DNA of 64,000 bases from Gaiellasilicea sp963829845 (GCA_963829845.1 CAWHKD010000012.1:124001-188000), one strand, 5' to 3'; counted from the first letter of the stretch, positions 45,867-56,617 are shown. The notes: a model not told the origin generated them from the letters alone. Numbers and translations are program-made.

Positions 45867-46643
45867 GTGGTCGCGCTGATCGCAATCGCCGCAATCGCCT
45901 TCCTGCTGCTGCTGTTCCTCTTCGCCGCGGTGAAGGTCGCGCGCGAGTACGAGCGCGGCGTCATCTTCCGCCTCGGCCGCCTGTTGCCGGAGCCGAAGGG
46001 GCCGGGCCTCTTCCTGCTCATCCCGATCGTCGACCGCATGGTCAAGGTCGACCTGCGCACGATCACGCTGAACGTGCCCCCGCAGGAGGTGATCACGAAG
46101 GACAACGTCCCCGTGCGCGTGAACGCGGTCGCCTACTTCCGGATCGTGGAGCCGAAGAACGCAATCGTCCAGGTCGAGAACTTCATGGTCGCGACCTCGC
46201 AGATCGCCCAGACGACGCTGCGCTCGGTGCTCGGCCAGCACGTCCTCGACGAGCTGCTCTCGGAGCGGGACAAAATCAACGCGATCCTCCAGACCATCAT
46301 CGACGAGGCGACCTCTCCCTGGGGGATCAAGGTCTCGATCGTCGAGGTGAAGGACGTCGAGATCCCGGCCACGATGCAGCGCGCGATGGCGCGCCAGGCG
46401 GAGGCCGAGCGCGAGCGGCGAGCGAAGGTGATCGCAGCCGAGGGGGAGTTCCAGTCGTCGCAGAAGCTCCGCGAGGCCGCCGACGTGATGTCGCAGGCCC
46501 CCATGGCGCTGCAGCTGCGCTACTTGCAGACGCTGCTCGAGATCGGAGCGACGAACGCGACCACAATCGTCTTCCCCGCGCCGATCGACATGCTGACCGC
46601 CTTCATGGGGAGGCAGTCGGGTGACGGTGGCGGAACGCCTTAA
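45867..46643 (+). CDS. slipin (stomatin/SPFH-family membrane scaffold protein)
   Basis: 258 residues. A hydrophobic N-terminal anchor (VALIAIAAIAFLLLLFLFAA), then the band-7/SPFH domain (REYERGVIFRLGRLLPEPKG and LNVPPQEVITKDNVPVRVNA), a helical segment QAEAERERRAKVIAAEGEFQ, and a hydrophobic end. Partner and substrate of the NfeD protease in organised membrane domains. GTG start. The stop overlaps the convergent MerR gene stop by 4 bases. Confidence 0.92.
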   Translation: MVALIAIAAIAFLLLLFLFAAVKVAREYERGVIFRLGRLLPEPKGPGLFLLIPIVDRMVKVDLRTITLNVPPQEVITKDNVPVRVNAVAYFRIVEPKNAIVQVENFMVATSQIAQTTLRSVLGQHVLDELLSERDKINAILQTIIDEATSPWGIKVSIVEVKDVEIPATMQRAMARQAEAERERRAKVIAAEGEFQSSQKLREAADVMSQAPMALQLRYLQTLLEIGATNATTIVFPAPIDMLTAFMGRQSGDGGGTP

Positions 46644-46942
46644 CTGCTGGTGAGCTGGCCGTTGGCGCTGCGGAACCGTCGTGCCGCTTCGATCGCGGCA
46701 CCGAGATTCAGGCCCTTGTCCTTGGCCTGCTTGATCAGCATCACGGTCTCGAGCGCCTCGATGTCGTAAATCCGCTGCTTCTTGCCCTTGGTGGGGATCT
46801 GCGCCTTGTTCGTCCAGTAGTCCAACTGCATCTTCGAGATCCCGGCGATCTGACAGACCTGGCCGAGATAGAGCTCGATCTTGTCGAGGTGCTCTGAAAG
46901 GTTGACGGGCTCGAGAATGTCCACCTGTGTGTTGTAAGGCAT
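46640..46942 (-). CDS. MerR-family DNA-binding protein, short form
   Basis: 100 residues. After a 27-residue lead, a winged helix of MerR type: LGQVCQIAGISKMQLDYWTN (helix-turn-helix), KGKKQRIYDIEALETVMLIK (wing and second helix), QAKDKGLNLGAAIEAARRFR. No effector domain or metal cysteines beyond Cys30, so it may act with a partner or as a DNA-bending protein. Good ribosome site (AAGGGAT) before ATG 46942. Lies between gyrA and the slipin gene; an AT-rich TATATG at about 46985 may be its -10. Confidence 0.82.
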   Translation of the reverse strand: MPYNTQVDILEPVNLSEHLDKIELYLGQVCQIAGISKMQLDYWTNKAQIPTKGKKQRIYDIEALETVMLIKQAKDKGLNLGAAIEAARRFRSANGQLTSS

Positions 46943-47043
46943 GCTGATCCCTTTATCGGCGGATACGACAACCCCTCAGGAACATATACACGCTTTTCCC
47001 CGGTTTGGGAAGAGATACGGCCAGAAAACAGGAGGATTCGGCG

Positions 47044-49629
<2,586 letters not shown>

Positions 49630-52020
49630 CTAGACGTCCAGGAAGCGCACGTCGCGCGCGTTCTCTTCGATGAAGGCACGGCGGGGCTCGACCTGGTCGC
49701 CCATCAACGTCGAGAAGATCCGGTCGGCGGCCGACGCATCGTCGACGTCGACACGAATCAGGAGGCGCCGCGCCGGGTCCATCGTCGTCTCCCAGAGCTG
49801 CTCCTCGTTCATCTCGCCGAGTCCCTTGAAGCGCGAAAGCTGCAGGCCCTCCTTGGCGAGATCGAGCGCCTCGTGCCGGAGCGACGCAAACGTCTCTGCC
49901 TCCCGCCGCTTCTTGCCGGCGGCGAGCGCGAAGGGCGGCGGGCCGACGATCTCGATCAGCTTGGCGTACGCCTTGCGCAGGTTCGCGTAGATCGGGGAGG
50001 TGAAGAGCGCGGCAGGGACCGTGACGTGCGTCGCCGAGCTCGTCTCCGTCTCGACCACCTTCACCTCGATCGATCCTTCGGCAGTGCCGAGGATGCTGAG
50101 CGCGTAGCCGTTGTCGACCGACGCCTCGATCGCCTTGTCGAGATCTGCGATCGACGCCGCGTCGCCCTCGACGATCCGGTGCGTGATCACGAAGTCGGCC
50201 GCAGCGGCACCGTAGTCGACCCGGAGGCGCGCGAGCCAGCCCTCGAACTCGGCCAGCGAGCGGACGAAACGACCCCAACGGGCCTCGGTCAGCTTCAGCG
50301 TCTCGCCGCTGCGCGAGGTGATCTCGAGATCGCCGATCCGTTCGCGGACGAGCAGCTCCTCGAGCTGGGCGTCCTTCTCGAAGTAGTACTCCTGGTTGCC
50401 GAGCTTCACCTTGTAGAGCGGCGGCACGGCGATGTAGACGTGGCCACGCTCGATCAGCTCCGGCATCTGGCGATAGAGGAACGTCAGGATCAACGTCCGG
50501 ATGTGCGAGCCGTCGACGTCGGCGTCGGTCATGACGATGATCCGGTGGTAGCGGAGCTTGGCGATGTCGAACTCATCGCCGAGGCTCGTCCCGATCGCGG
50601 TGATCATCGCCTGGATCTCGTTGTTCGAGAGAACCTTGTTGATCCGGTTCTTCTCCGAGTTGATGATCTTCCCGCGCAGGGGCAGGATCGCCTGGTAGGT
50701 GCGGTCGCGACCCATCTTGGCGGAGCCGCCGGCGGAGTCCCCCTCGACGATGAACAGCTCGGCCGACTCCGGGTCTTTGATCGAGCAATCCGCAAGCTTG
50801 CCCGGCAGCGACATGCTCTCGAGCGCACTCTTGCGACGCGTCAACTCGCGCGCCTTGCGCGCGGCCTGCCGGGCGCGCGCGGCCGAGATCGTCTTCGTGA
50901 TGATCTGGCGCGCGTCCTGCGGGTTCTCCTCGAGGAACTCGGCCAGCTTCTGATTGACGACTTGCTTGACGAGGCTCTCGATCGGCGGGTTGCCGAGCTT
51001 CGTCTTCGTCTGGCCCTCGAACTGCGGGTTGCGCAGCTTGACCGAGATCACGGCGGCAAGGCCCTCGCGGACGTCCTCGCCCTCGAGGTTGTCCTCCTTC
51101 TCCTTCAGCAGGCCCTTCTCGCGCGCATAGCGGTTGATCGTGCCCGTGAGCGCAGCGCGAAAGCCCGAGAGGTGGGTCCCGCCCTCATGCGTGTTGATGT
51201 TGTTCGCGAACGAGAAGACCGACTCGACGTAGGAGGTGTTCCACTGCATCGCCACCTCGACCGCCCCGTCGTCGTTCTCGCCCTCGAAGAAGACGATGTG
51301 CTTGTGGACGGGGTCCTTGGCGTCGTTGACGTAGGCGACGAAGTCCCTGATCCCGCCCTCGGCGTAGAACTCGTACCGCTCCTCGCCCTCGCGCTCGTCG
51401 GTGAGGACGATCCGGAGGCCGCGCGTCAGGAAGGCCGTCTCGCGCAGGCGCTGGACGAGCGTGGAGGTCGAGAAGTCCACTTCCTCGAAGATCTCCGCGT
51501 CGGGGAGGAAGTGGATCGTCGTGCCTGTCTCGCTCGTGTCGGCCGCGCCGGCGACCTCGACGTCGCCCAGCGGCACACCGCGCTCGAACTCCTGCCGGTA
51601 CAGCTTGCCGTCGCGGCGCACCTCGGCGACCAGCCGCTCCGAGAGCGCGTTCACGACCGAGACCCCGACGCCGTGGAGGCCGCCTGAGACCTTGTAGCCG
51701 TCGCCGCCGAACTTGCCGCCCGCGTGCAGCTTCGTCAGCACGACCGTCATCGCCGAGAGGCCCTGGTCCTCGATCAGGTCGACGGGGATGCCGCGGCCGT
51801 GGTCGGAGACGGTGACGGAATTGTCCGGATGGAGGGTGACTGCGACGTGGTCGTTGTGCCCCGCGAGCGCCTCGTCGACGGCGTTGTCGACGACCTCGTA
51901 GACGAGGTGATGGAGGCCGCGCGGGCCTGTCGAGCCGATGTACATCCCCGGCCGCAGCCGGACGGGCTCGAGGCCCTCCAGAACGGTGATGTCTTTTGCG
52001 GTGTAAGCGGTTTCGGTCAT
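49630..52020 (-). CDS. gyrB: DNA gyrase subunit B, with TOPRIM insert
   Basis: ATPase subunit of 796 residues from ATG 52020 (a TTG at 52023 is also open). GHKL ATPase: VYEVVDNAVDEALAGHNDHV, DHGRGIPVD, GLHGVGVSVVNAL. TOPRIM: EGDSAGGSAKMGRDRTYQAI and DADVDGSHIRTLIL. Between YYFEKDAQLEELLVRERI and LQLSRFKGLGEMNEEQLWE there is about 170 extra residues, the size and place of the E. coli-type insert, absent from the 675-residue mycobacterial enzyme. Its own promoter and a perfect dyad lie just upstream. Confidence 0.97.
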   Translation of the reverse strand: MTETAYTAKDITVLEGLEPVRLRPGMYIGSTGPRGLHHLVYEVVDNAVDEALAGHNDHVAVTLHPDNSVTVSDHGRGIPVDLIEDQGLSAMTVVLTKLHAGGKFGGDGYKVSGGLHGVGVSVVNALSERLVAEVRRDGKLYRQEFERGVPLGDVEVAGAADTSETGTTIHFLPDAEIFEEVDFSTSTLVQRLRETAFLTRGLRIVLTDEREGEERYEFYAEGGIRDFVAYVNDAKDPVHKHIVFFEGENDDGAVEVAMQWNTSYVESVFSFANNINTHEGGTHLSGFRAALTGTINRYAREKGLLKEKEDNLEGEDVREGLAAVISVKLRNPQFEGQTKTKLGNPPIESLVKQVVNQKLAEFLEENPQDARQIITKTISAARARQAARKARELTRRKSALESMSLPGKLADCSIKDPESAELFIVEGDSAGGSAKMGRDRTYQAILPLRGKIINSEKNRINKVLSNNEIQAMITAIGTSLGDEFDIAKLRYHRIIVMTDADVDGSHIRTLILTFLYRQMPELIERGHVYIAVPPLYKVKLGNQEYYFEKDAQLEELLVRERIGDLEITSRSGETLKLTEARWGRFVRSLAEFEGWLARLRVDYGAAAADFVITHRIVEGDAASIADLDKAIEASVDNGYALSILGTAEGSIEVKVVETETSSATHVTVPAALFTSPIYANLRKAYAKLIEIVGPPPFALAAGKKRREAETFASLRHEALDLAKEGLQLSRFKGLGEMNEEQLWETTMDPARRLLIRVDVDDASAADRIFSTLMGDQVEPRRAFIEENARDVRFLDV

Positions 52021-52032
52021 CAAAAAAGCCCT

Positions 52033-52049
52033 GCAAATAGCCTATTTGC
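52033..52049. promoter_or_regulatory. perfect 8-1-8 dyad in the gyrB leader
   Basis: GCAAATAGCCTATTTGC is a perfect 17-base inverted repeat (GCAAATAG, C, CTATTTGC). It lies 13-29 bases before the gyrB ATG and just after the predicted transcription start. It is an AT-rich island in GC-rich DNA. As RNA it would place the AGGG ribosome site directly after the hairpin. The half-site CCTATTTGC recurs at 56415-56423 in the dnaA-rpmH region. A regulator binding both is possible. Confidence 0.6.
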
Positions 52050-52060
52050 GGGCGGAGAAC

Positions 52061-52069
52061 AGTGTATCA
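52061..52069 (-). promoter_or_regulatory. extended -10 promoter of gyrB
   Basis: On the minus strand TGATACACT matches an extended -10 element (TGN plus TACACT). It sits over the last codon of the upstream dciA gene and about 40 bases before the gyrB ATG. No good -35 is seen, which the TGN extension can offset. It would allow gyrB-gyrA to be expressed apart from the dnaA-recF-dciA genes. Confidence 0.5.
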
Positions 52070-52546
52070 GAAACGCCGGTCGTCAGCGGGTCGTCGATCG
52101 GCTGTCGAGAGGCTCGCCGCGGCTGCCCGGGCGACCAGCCGGCGTAGCTCGTCGTCCTCGATCGCAGCGGCGATCTCGGCAGCTTCGGCTCGGCGCTCGG
52201 GACTGCTCTCGAAAGCCTCTTGCGAACGACCGGCGAGTGCGTCGGGCTCGGCCTCCGGCAGCGGTCCGGGCTCGAACCTGAGCGTCTGCGGCGTTCCCGC
52301 GCCGAGCTCGTCACGGAGCTGGGACAGGATCCTCTCGGCGAGGCGGCCGAGCTCGAACGCCCAGGTCGAGGAGGCTGTGTGGACGAGCAGCGTCCCGTCC
52401 CGCGCGATCCGCGCGGGCCAGGCGTTCCGCGCCACCGTCTCTCCGACCGCGAGCGGCCACGCGCGAACGATCGCGGCGGTGTCGCCCTCGATCGGCCCGA
52501 AGCGGCCGAGCTCCCGGCGCACCTCGGCGTCGAGCCGCTCCATCAC
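52067..52546 (-). CDS. dciA: DciA-type (DUF721) replicative helicase loader/operator
   Basis: 159 residues. The DUF721 domain spans most of the N-terminal part: EVRRELGRFGPIEGDTAAIV, WPLAVGETVARNAWPARIAR, LLVHTASSTWAFELGRLAE (KH-like fold). A charged, Glu/Ala-rich C-terminal tail follows. In bacteria without DnaC/DnaI this protein is the ancestral operator of the DnaB helicase; its location in the dnaA-dnaN-recF-gyrB block agrees. Overlaps the recF stop (ATGA). Confidence 0.85.
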   Translation of the reverse strand: MMERLDAEVRRELGRFGPIEGDTAAIVRAWPLAVGETVARNAWPARIARDGTLLVHTASSTWAFELGRLAERILSQLRDELGAGTPQTLRFEPGPLPEAEPDALAGRSQEAFESSPERRAEAAEIAAAIEDDELRRLVARAAAASLSTADRRPADDRRF

Positions 52547-53601
52547 CGCGCACTCACCGTCCCAGGAGTGACCTCGAGCAGCTGCGCGGGGTCGAGCGGC
52601 AGCGCGTCGGCGCCGGTGGCGGTGACGACGGCCTGGCCGACGCGGCCGATCCGCTCGGCCAGGATCAGCCGGCGTGAGGCATCGAGCTCGGACAGAACGT
52701 CGTCGAGCAGCACGAGCGGAGGCGTGTCCCGCTGCTCTGCGATCACCTCGGCCTCGGCGAGCAGCAGCGAGAGCACGGCCAGCCGCTGTTCCCCCTGCGA
52801 GCCGAAGCTGCGGAGGTCGCGTGCGCCGGAGCGGACCGTGATGTCGTCCAGGTGGGGGCCGAGGCCGGTGACGCCCCGTTCGAGATCGCGCTCGAGCCGC
52901 TGCTCGAACGCCTCCACCGTCGGCGGCTCGCCCGTGTAGTCGAGCGCTGCGTCCGGCAGGCCGAGCTCGCCGGCGCGCTCGGCGAAGGCCGGCGACAGGA
53001 CCGCGAGCGCGTCCCGTCGGTACTCGACGAGCTGTGCGCCCAACGTCGCGACTTGCTCGGTCCAGGGCACGACGGCGTCGCGCGTGGACGCGCCAACCTG
53101 GACGCGGCGCAAGGCCGCGTTCCGCTGCCCGACCGCGGCCGCATACTCGACCGGCAGCAACGCGCGGCTCGGCTGCAGCCGGCCGAGCGTCCGGTCGAAG
53201 TAGGCCCGGCGAGCGGCGGGGCCGCCCTTGACGACGGCAAGACGGTCGGGCGTGAAGACCAGCGTCGCCAGCTCCGCGCGCAGCTGCTCAGCCGAGCGGA
53301 GCGAAGCGCCGTTCAGTTTGGCGCGCTTCCCGCCCTGCTGCAGCATCACCTCGAGCGCGAGCGGACGTCCGTCGCGATCGCCCGAGAGTGCGATCCGGGC
53401 TCCGTCAGTGCCGAGCCGGATGAGCTGCTGGTCCGCCCGCGTTCGCGGCGAGAACCCCTGCGTACCCACGTGCAGCGCCTCGAGCAGGTTCGTCTTCCCG
53501 GCTCCGTTCGCACCCGTCACGAGCACGAGCCCCGGCTCGAGCGCGAGCTCCAGTCGCTCGTAGGAACGGAAGTCGCGAAGCGTGACGTTCCGGACGATCA
53601 G
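52543..53601 (-). CDS. recF: DNA replication/repair protein RecF, possible CTG start
   Basis: SMC-like ATPase that loads RecA at gaps, about 352 residues. Walker A GANGAGKTNLLEALHVG, RLAVVKGGPAARRAYFDRTL, signature region SFGSQGEQRLAVLSLLLAEA, Walker B VLLDDVLSELDASRR. The family N-terminus (IVRNVTLRDFRSYERLELAL) is present but has no ATG, GTG or TTG: the only candidate between the upstream in-frame TAG (which is the dnaN stop) and this strand is CTG at 53599-53601. GTG 53526 would delete the first beta strands, so a CTG start is preferred. Confidence 0.88.
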   Translation of the reverse strand: MIVRNVTLRDFRSYERLELALEPGLVLVTGANGAGKTNLLEALHVGTQGFSPRTRADQQLIRLGTDGARIALSGDRDGRPLALEVMLQQGGKRAKLNGASLRSAEQLRAELATLVFTPDRLAVVKGGPAARRAYFDRTLGRLQPSRALLPVEYAAAVGQRNAALRRVQVGASTRDAVVPWTEQVATLGAQLVEYRRDALAVLSPAFAERAGELGLPDAALDYTGEPPTVEAFEQRLERDLERGVTGLGPHLDDITVRSGARDLRSFGSQGEQRLAVLSLLLAEAEVIAEQRDTPPLVLLDDVLSELDASRRLILAERIGRVGQAVVTATGADALPLDPAQLLEVTPGTVSAR

Positions 53602-53613
53602 GCTCTGGTTTCT

Positions 53614-54792
53614 CTACCCCGCCAACCTGATCGGCATGATCAGGTAGGTGAAGTCGCCGGCCGCGTCCTCGAGGATCGCCGGCCGGAGCGGATTGATCAG
53701 CTTGACGCGGACGTCGTCACCGACGATCGAGTCGACCCCGTCGCGCAGGAACTCCGCGTTGAAGCCGATCACGAACTCCTCGCCCGTGTACGCGGCCGGC
53801 ATCGTCTCCTGGGTCTCGCCGACGTCCTGCGTCTGCGCGGAGACGGTCAGCTCGCCCTCTGCCAGCCGAAGCCGCAGCGGTGAATTGCGGAGTGCGAGCA
53901 CGGATGCGCGGCGGACGACGTCCGCGAGCTCCGACTTCGGCAGTGTCAGCTCGACCTCGAACGTCTCGGGCAGGAGCTGCCGGTAGTTCGGGAACTGGCC
54001 GTCGATCCTTCGTGTTGTGAGCCAGGCACCTGTTTCGTCGCCGGAACGAATGCCGAAGACGGCGTGGTTCTCGTGCACGCCGAGTTCGACCGTGCCGCCG
54101 CCGGCCAGCCGCGACAGCTCGGTCAGCGCGCGAGCCGGGATGATCGCCTCGAGCTCGGGCGCGGCGGCGTCGAGCTCGGTCTCCTTGACCGAGAGCCGGT
54201 AGGAGTCGGTTGCCACCATGACGAGCTTCCCAGCTTCGAAACGGACGAGGATCCCCGTGAGCACGGGGCGCGACTCGTCGCGCGAGGCGGAGCGCGCAAC
54301 CCGATCCACGGTCTCGAGCAACGCCTCGCGGTCGATCGAGTGCAGTTGGGTGTCGACTGTCGGCAGCCGCGGGAAATCCTCGGCGTTGAAGACGTGTAGG
54401 CGCGAGCTGTACGAGCCGGAGACGATCTGCACCGTGCCCTCCTCGGGCCGGTACTCGATCGTGACATCGCTCTCGGGGAGCAGGCGCGCGAGCTCGACGA
54501 GTGGTTTGCCGGGAATGACCACGGCGCCGTCTCCTTCGACCCGGGCGTCGAGTGTCGTCCGCAGCGACAACTCCATGTCGGTCGCGGCAAGCGTCAGCCC
54601 CTCACCGTCGGCGCGCAAGAGGATCCCGGAGAGCACCTGGACGGTGCCGCGGGTCGAGACGGCACGGGAGACCACCCCGAGTTTGGCCACGAGCTCCTCG
54701 CGGGCGACGCTGATCTTCATCCCGGTGCCGCTCGCCATCTCTGCCATCGTCCCATTTTCGCGGAGGTCGGGTTCCGCCGTCTCTGTCTCCAT
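53614..54792 (-). CDS. dnaN: DNA polymerase III beta subunit (sliding clamp)
   Basis: Ring clamp for the replicative polymerase, 392 residues. Three clamp folds: MKISVAREELVAKLGVVSRA, VFNAEDFPRLPTVDTQLHSI, VMVATDSYRLSVKETELDAA, RRIDGQFPNYRQLLPETFEV and the C-terminal YLIMPIRLAG. The frame opens 24 residues before MKISV; AGAGGA lies 12 bases before the first ATG (54792), so I keep it, but MKISV at 54720 is possible. The 158-base gap to dnaA holds no clear DnaA box. Confidence 0.95.
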   Translation of the reverse strand: METETAEPDLRENGTMAEMASGTGMKISVAREELVAKLGVVSRAVSTRGTVQVLSGILLRADGEGLTLAATDMELSLRTTLDARVEGDGAVVIPGKPLVELARLLPESDVTIEYRPEEGTVQIVSGSYSSRLHVFNAEDFPRLPTVDTQLHSIDREALLETVDRVARSASRDESRPVLTGILVRFEAGKLVMVATDSYRLSVKETELDAAAPELEAIIPARALTELSRLAGGGTVELGVHENHAVFGIRSGDETGAWLTTRRIDGQFPNYRQLLPETFEVELTLPKSELADVVRRASVLALRNSPLRLRLAEGELTVSAQTQDVGETQETMPAAYTGEEFVIGFNAEFLRDGVDSIVGDDVRVKLINPLRPAILEDAAGDFTYLIMPIRLAG

Positions 54793-54950
54793 AGTTCTTT
54801 AAATCCTCTCGTAGAAGTCGTAGGGAGTGTGGACGACGGGGAAGACGGAGCTAATCGGCTTCCCGAGCGGGATTGCGCCGTGGATCGATGCCGTGGAGAA
54901 ACCGCGGGTATCAACAGGGCGGATAGCGTTTCGCAAGGTTCCCACAGAAA

Positions 54951-56321
54951 TCACCCGGCTTGCTTGATCCGTGCGGTCAGCTCCTGCACAAGGTTGTACA
55001 CAGAGCGGTCCTCGCGGATCATCCCTTCGATCTTCGCGTTCGCGTGCATGACGGTGGTGTGGTCGCGGCCGCCGAACTCCTTGCCGATCTTCGGCAGCGA
55101 CGAGTCCGTCAGCGCGCGCGAGAGGTACATCGCAACCTGGCGAGGATACGCGATCGACTGCGACCGCTTGGCGCTGCAGAGCTCGTTGACGGTCATCCCG
55201 AAGCGCTCGGAGACGGTCTCCTGAATCCGGCGGATCGAGATCTCGATCGACTGACCCTGGGGGAAGACGTCCTTGAGCACGTCCTCGGCGAGTTCCACTG
55301 TCATCGGCCGGCCGGTCAACGAGGAGAACGCGACCACGCGTGTGAGCGCGCCCTCGAGCTCGCGGATGTTCGTCGTCACACGCTCGGCAACGTAGGTGAG
55401 CACGTCCGGATCGGGCACGTGGATGCGGTCCGTCTTCTCCTTCTTGCGCAGGATCGCGATCCGCGTCTCCAGGTCCGGCGGCTGGATGTCCGTGATCAGA
55501 CCCCACTCGAACCGGGAGCGCAGGCGCTCCTCCAGGGTTGCGATCTCCTTCGGGGGGCGGTCGGACGAGATCACGATCTGGCGGCCGGCCTCGTAGAGCG
55601 AGTTGAAGGTGTGGAAGAACTCCTCCTGGATCCGCTCCTTGCCCTCGAAGAACTGGACGTCGTCGACGAGCAGCACGTCGTACGTGCGGTAGCGCTGCTT
55701 GAAGCCTTCGATCCGCTTGTCGCGCAGCGAGTTGATGAAGTCGTTCATGAAGGTCTCGCTGGTGACGTAGCGCGCCGTCAGGCCGTTGCCGTGCTCGCCG
55801 ACGTACTGGCCGACCGCCTGCAGCAGGTGGGTCTTGCCGAGGCCGGTGCCGCCGTAGATGAAGAGCGGGTTGTAGGCCTGCGCAGGCGCCTCCGCGACGG
55901 CGAGCGCGGCGGCGTGGGCGAAGCGGTTCGACGAGCCGATCACGAAGAGATCGAACGTGTACTTGAGGCTCATCGCGCCGCTGGCCGCAGGCTCCGGTGT
56001 ACGGAGGCGGACAGGCTGTTCGAGCGGGTGACCGTCGGCACTCTGCCCAGTGGTTGGGCTGTCGCGCACGCTCAGTTGAATCCTGCGCTCGTGGCCCGTC
56101 GTGTCTTTGACGGCCGCGCGGATCAGACCGAGGAAGTGGCCCTCGATCCACTCGCGCGCAAAGTCGTTCGGGACGGACAGGGTGAAGGCGTCGTCGGTGA
56201 GCGCGATTCCCTCCGCGCTCCCGAACCAGTTCTCGAACGTCGCCTCGTTGAGCGCTCCCTTGAGCCGACTCGACACCTCGCTCCACAGGTTCTCTGCAGT
56301 CAGCTCGATTTGGTGCTCCAC
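54951..56321 (-). CDS. dnaA: chromosomal replication initiator DnaA
   Basis: Binds DnaA boxes and melts the origin, 456 residues from GTG 56321. Domain I: ENLWSEVSSRLKGALNEATF. A variable linker follows (PTTGQSADGHPLEQPVRLRT). Domain III AAA+: GGTGLGKTHLLQAVG, LLVDDVQFFEGKERIQEEF, ISSDRPPKEIATLEERL. Domain IV: SAKRSQSIAYPRQVAMYLSR and signature GGRDHTTVMHANAKI. The frame is open further upstream to 56615, but that part is the intergenic origin region and does not resemble DnaA. Ribosome site AGAAGGAG lies 11 bases before the GTG. Confidence 0.97.
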   Translation of the reverse strand: MEHQIELTAENLWSEVSSRLKGALNEATFENWFGSAEGIALTDDAFTLSVPNDFAREWIEGHFLGLIRAAVKDTTGHERRIQLSVRDSPTTGQSADGHPLEQPVRLRTPEPAASGAMSLKYTFDLFVIGSSNRFAHAAALAVAEAPAQAYNPLFIYGGTGLGKTHLLQAVGQYVGEHGNGLTARYVTSETFMNDFINSLRDKRIEGFKQRYRTYDVLLVDDVQFFEGKERIQEEFFHTFNSLYEAGRQIVISSDRPPKEIATLEERLRSRFEWGLITDIQPPDLETRIAILRKKEKTDRIHVPDPDVLTYVAERVTTNIRELEGALTRVVAFSSLTGRPMTVELAEDVLKDVFPQGQSIEISIRRIQETVSERFGMTVNELCSAKRSQSIAYPRQVAMYLSRALTDSSLPKIGKEFGGRDHTTVMHANAKIEGMIREDRSVYNLVQELTARIKQAG

Positions 56322-56418
56322 GCGGCGGCCGGCTCCTTCTAGGGGGGTCAAGGAAGCGGCGAGCATAGCAGCGTCTCGACGCGCTCTCAACACGCTTGAC
56401 CCGAGTAAAAGAGTCCTA

Positions 56419-56443
56419 TTTGCAGGTCTTTTCCGGAGTCCAC
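56419..56443 (+). repeat. oriC direct repeat, copy 1
   Basis: The 25 bases start TTTGCAGGTCTTTTCC and end TCCAC. They match the copy at 56498-56522 at 21 of 25 positions. Spacing between copies is 79 bases. Each copy is followed within 15 bases by a DnaA-like box, so the unit repeat-plus-box occurs twice. Confidence 0.7.
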
Positions 56444-56447
56444 ACCT

Positions 56448-56467
56448 CTTTCCACAGCTGTGGAAAG
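56448..56467. repeat. 20-base palindrome of two DnaA-like boxes
   Basis: CTTTCCACAGCTGTGGAAAG is a perfect 20-base palindrome. Each half contains TTTCCACAG, two bases different from the consensus DnaA box TTATCCACA. Abutting inverted boxes should favour binding of a DnaA pair. It is the centre of the probable origin. Confidence 0.75.
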
Positions 56468-56497
56468 CATGTGGGAGAAGGCCGTGAGCGGTGCCCG

Positions 56498-56522
56498 TTT
56501 GCGGGTCTTTTCCCGCATCCAC
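56498..56522 (+). repeat. oriC direct repeat, copy 2
   Basis: Starts TTTGCGGGTCTTTTCC and ends TCCAC, matching copy 1 at 56419-56443 with four differences. Followed after 6 bases by the exact DnaA box. Confidence 0.7.
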
Positions 56523-56528
56523 TCCGGC

Positions 56529-56537
56529 TGTGGATAA
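56529..56537 (-). promoter_or_regulatory. consensus DnaA box
   Basis: TGTGGATAA on the plus strand is TTATCCACA on the minus strand, the exact consensus DnaA box. It lies 22 bases before the rpmH -10 element, so DnaA bound here could also control rpmH. Confidence 0.85.
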
Positions 56538-56558
56538 CCACTTTTCAGCGGCCTTGTC

Positions 56559-56564
56559 TATACT
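56559..56564 (+). promoter_or_regulatory. -10 element of rpmH-rnpA promoter
   Basis: TATACT lies 54 bases before the rpmH GTG. No convincing -35 is present 17 bases upstream (AACCAC), where the DnaA box ends. The rest of the leader is GC-rich. Confidence 0.5.
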
Positions 56565-56617
56565 TCCGCTCCCCGCCGCTCCGGCGGCTCTTCGTTTTCG
56601 ATCCGGAGTCAACACTC

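Larger units (their letters stand above)
56322..56617. other. oriC: probable chromosomal origin oriC (dnaA-rpmH intergenic region)
   Basis: The only long gap in the window, flanked by dnaA and rpmH transcribed away from it. It holds an exact DnaA box TGTGGATAA (56529-56537), a 20-base palindrome of two DnaA-like boxes (56448-56467) and two copies of a 25-base repeat. Flanking genes read outward on both sides, matching replication direction. Most actinobacteria put oriC between dnaA and dnaN; here that gap is only 158 bases and lacks boxes. No strong AT-rich unwinding element is seen apart from the stretch near 56404-56432. Confidence 0.75.

Noticed and set aside
43737..46241. An 834-codon minus-strand frame opposite nfeD and the slipin gene
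   Set aside because: Shadow of two well-recognised genes; its C-terminal part is a wrong frame of the amidase gene.
46985..47035. Rho-independent terminator after gyrA (TTCCC/GGGAA-type stem)
   Set aside because: The stem is short and imperfect, lacks a T run, and overlaps the likely MerR promoter; not strong enough to call.
54793..54950. dnaA-dnaN spacer as oriC
   Set aside because: 158 bases without a recognisable DnaA box or repeats, in contrast with the dnaA-rpmH region.
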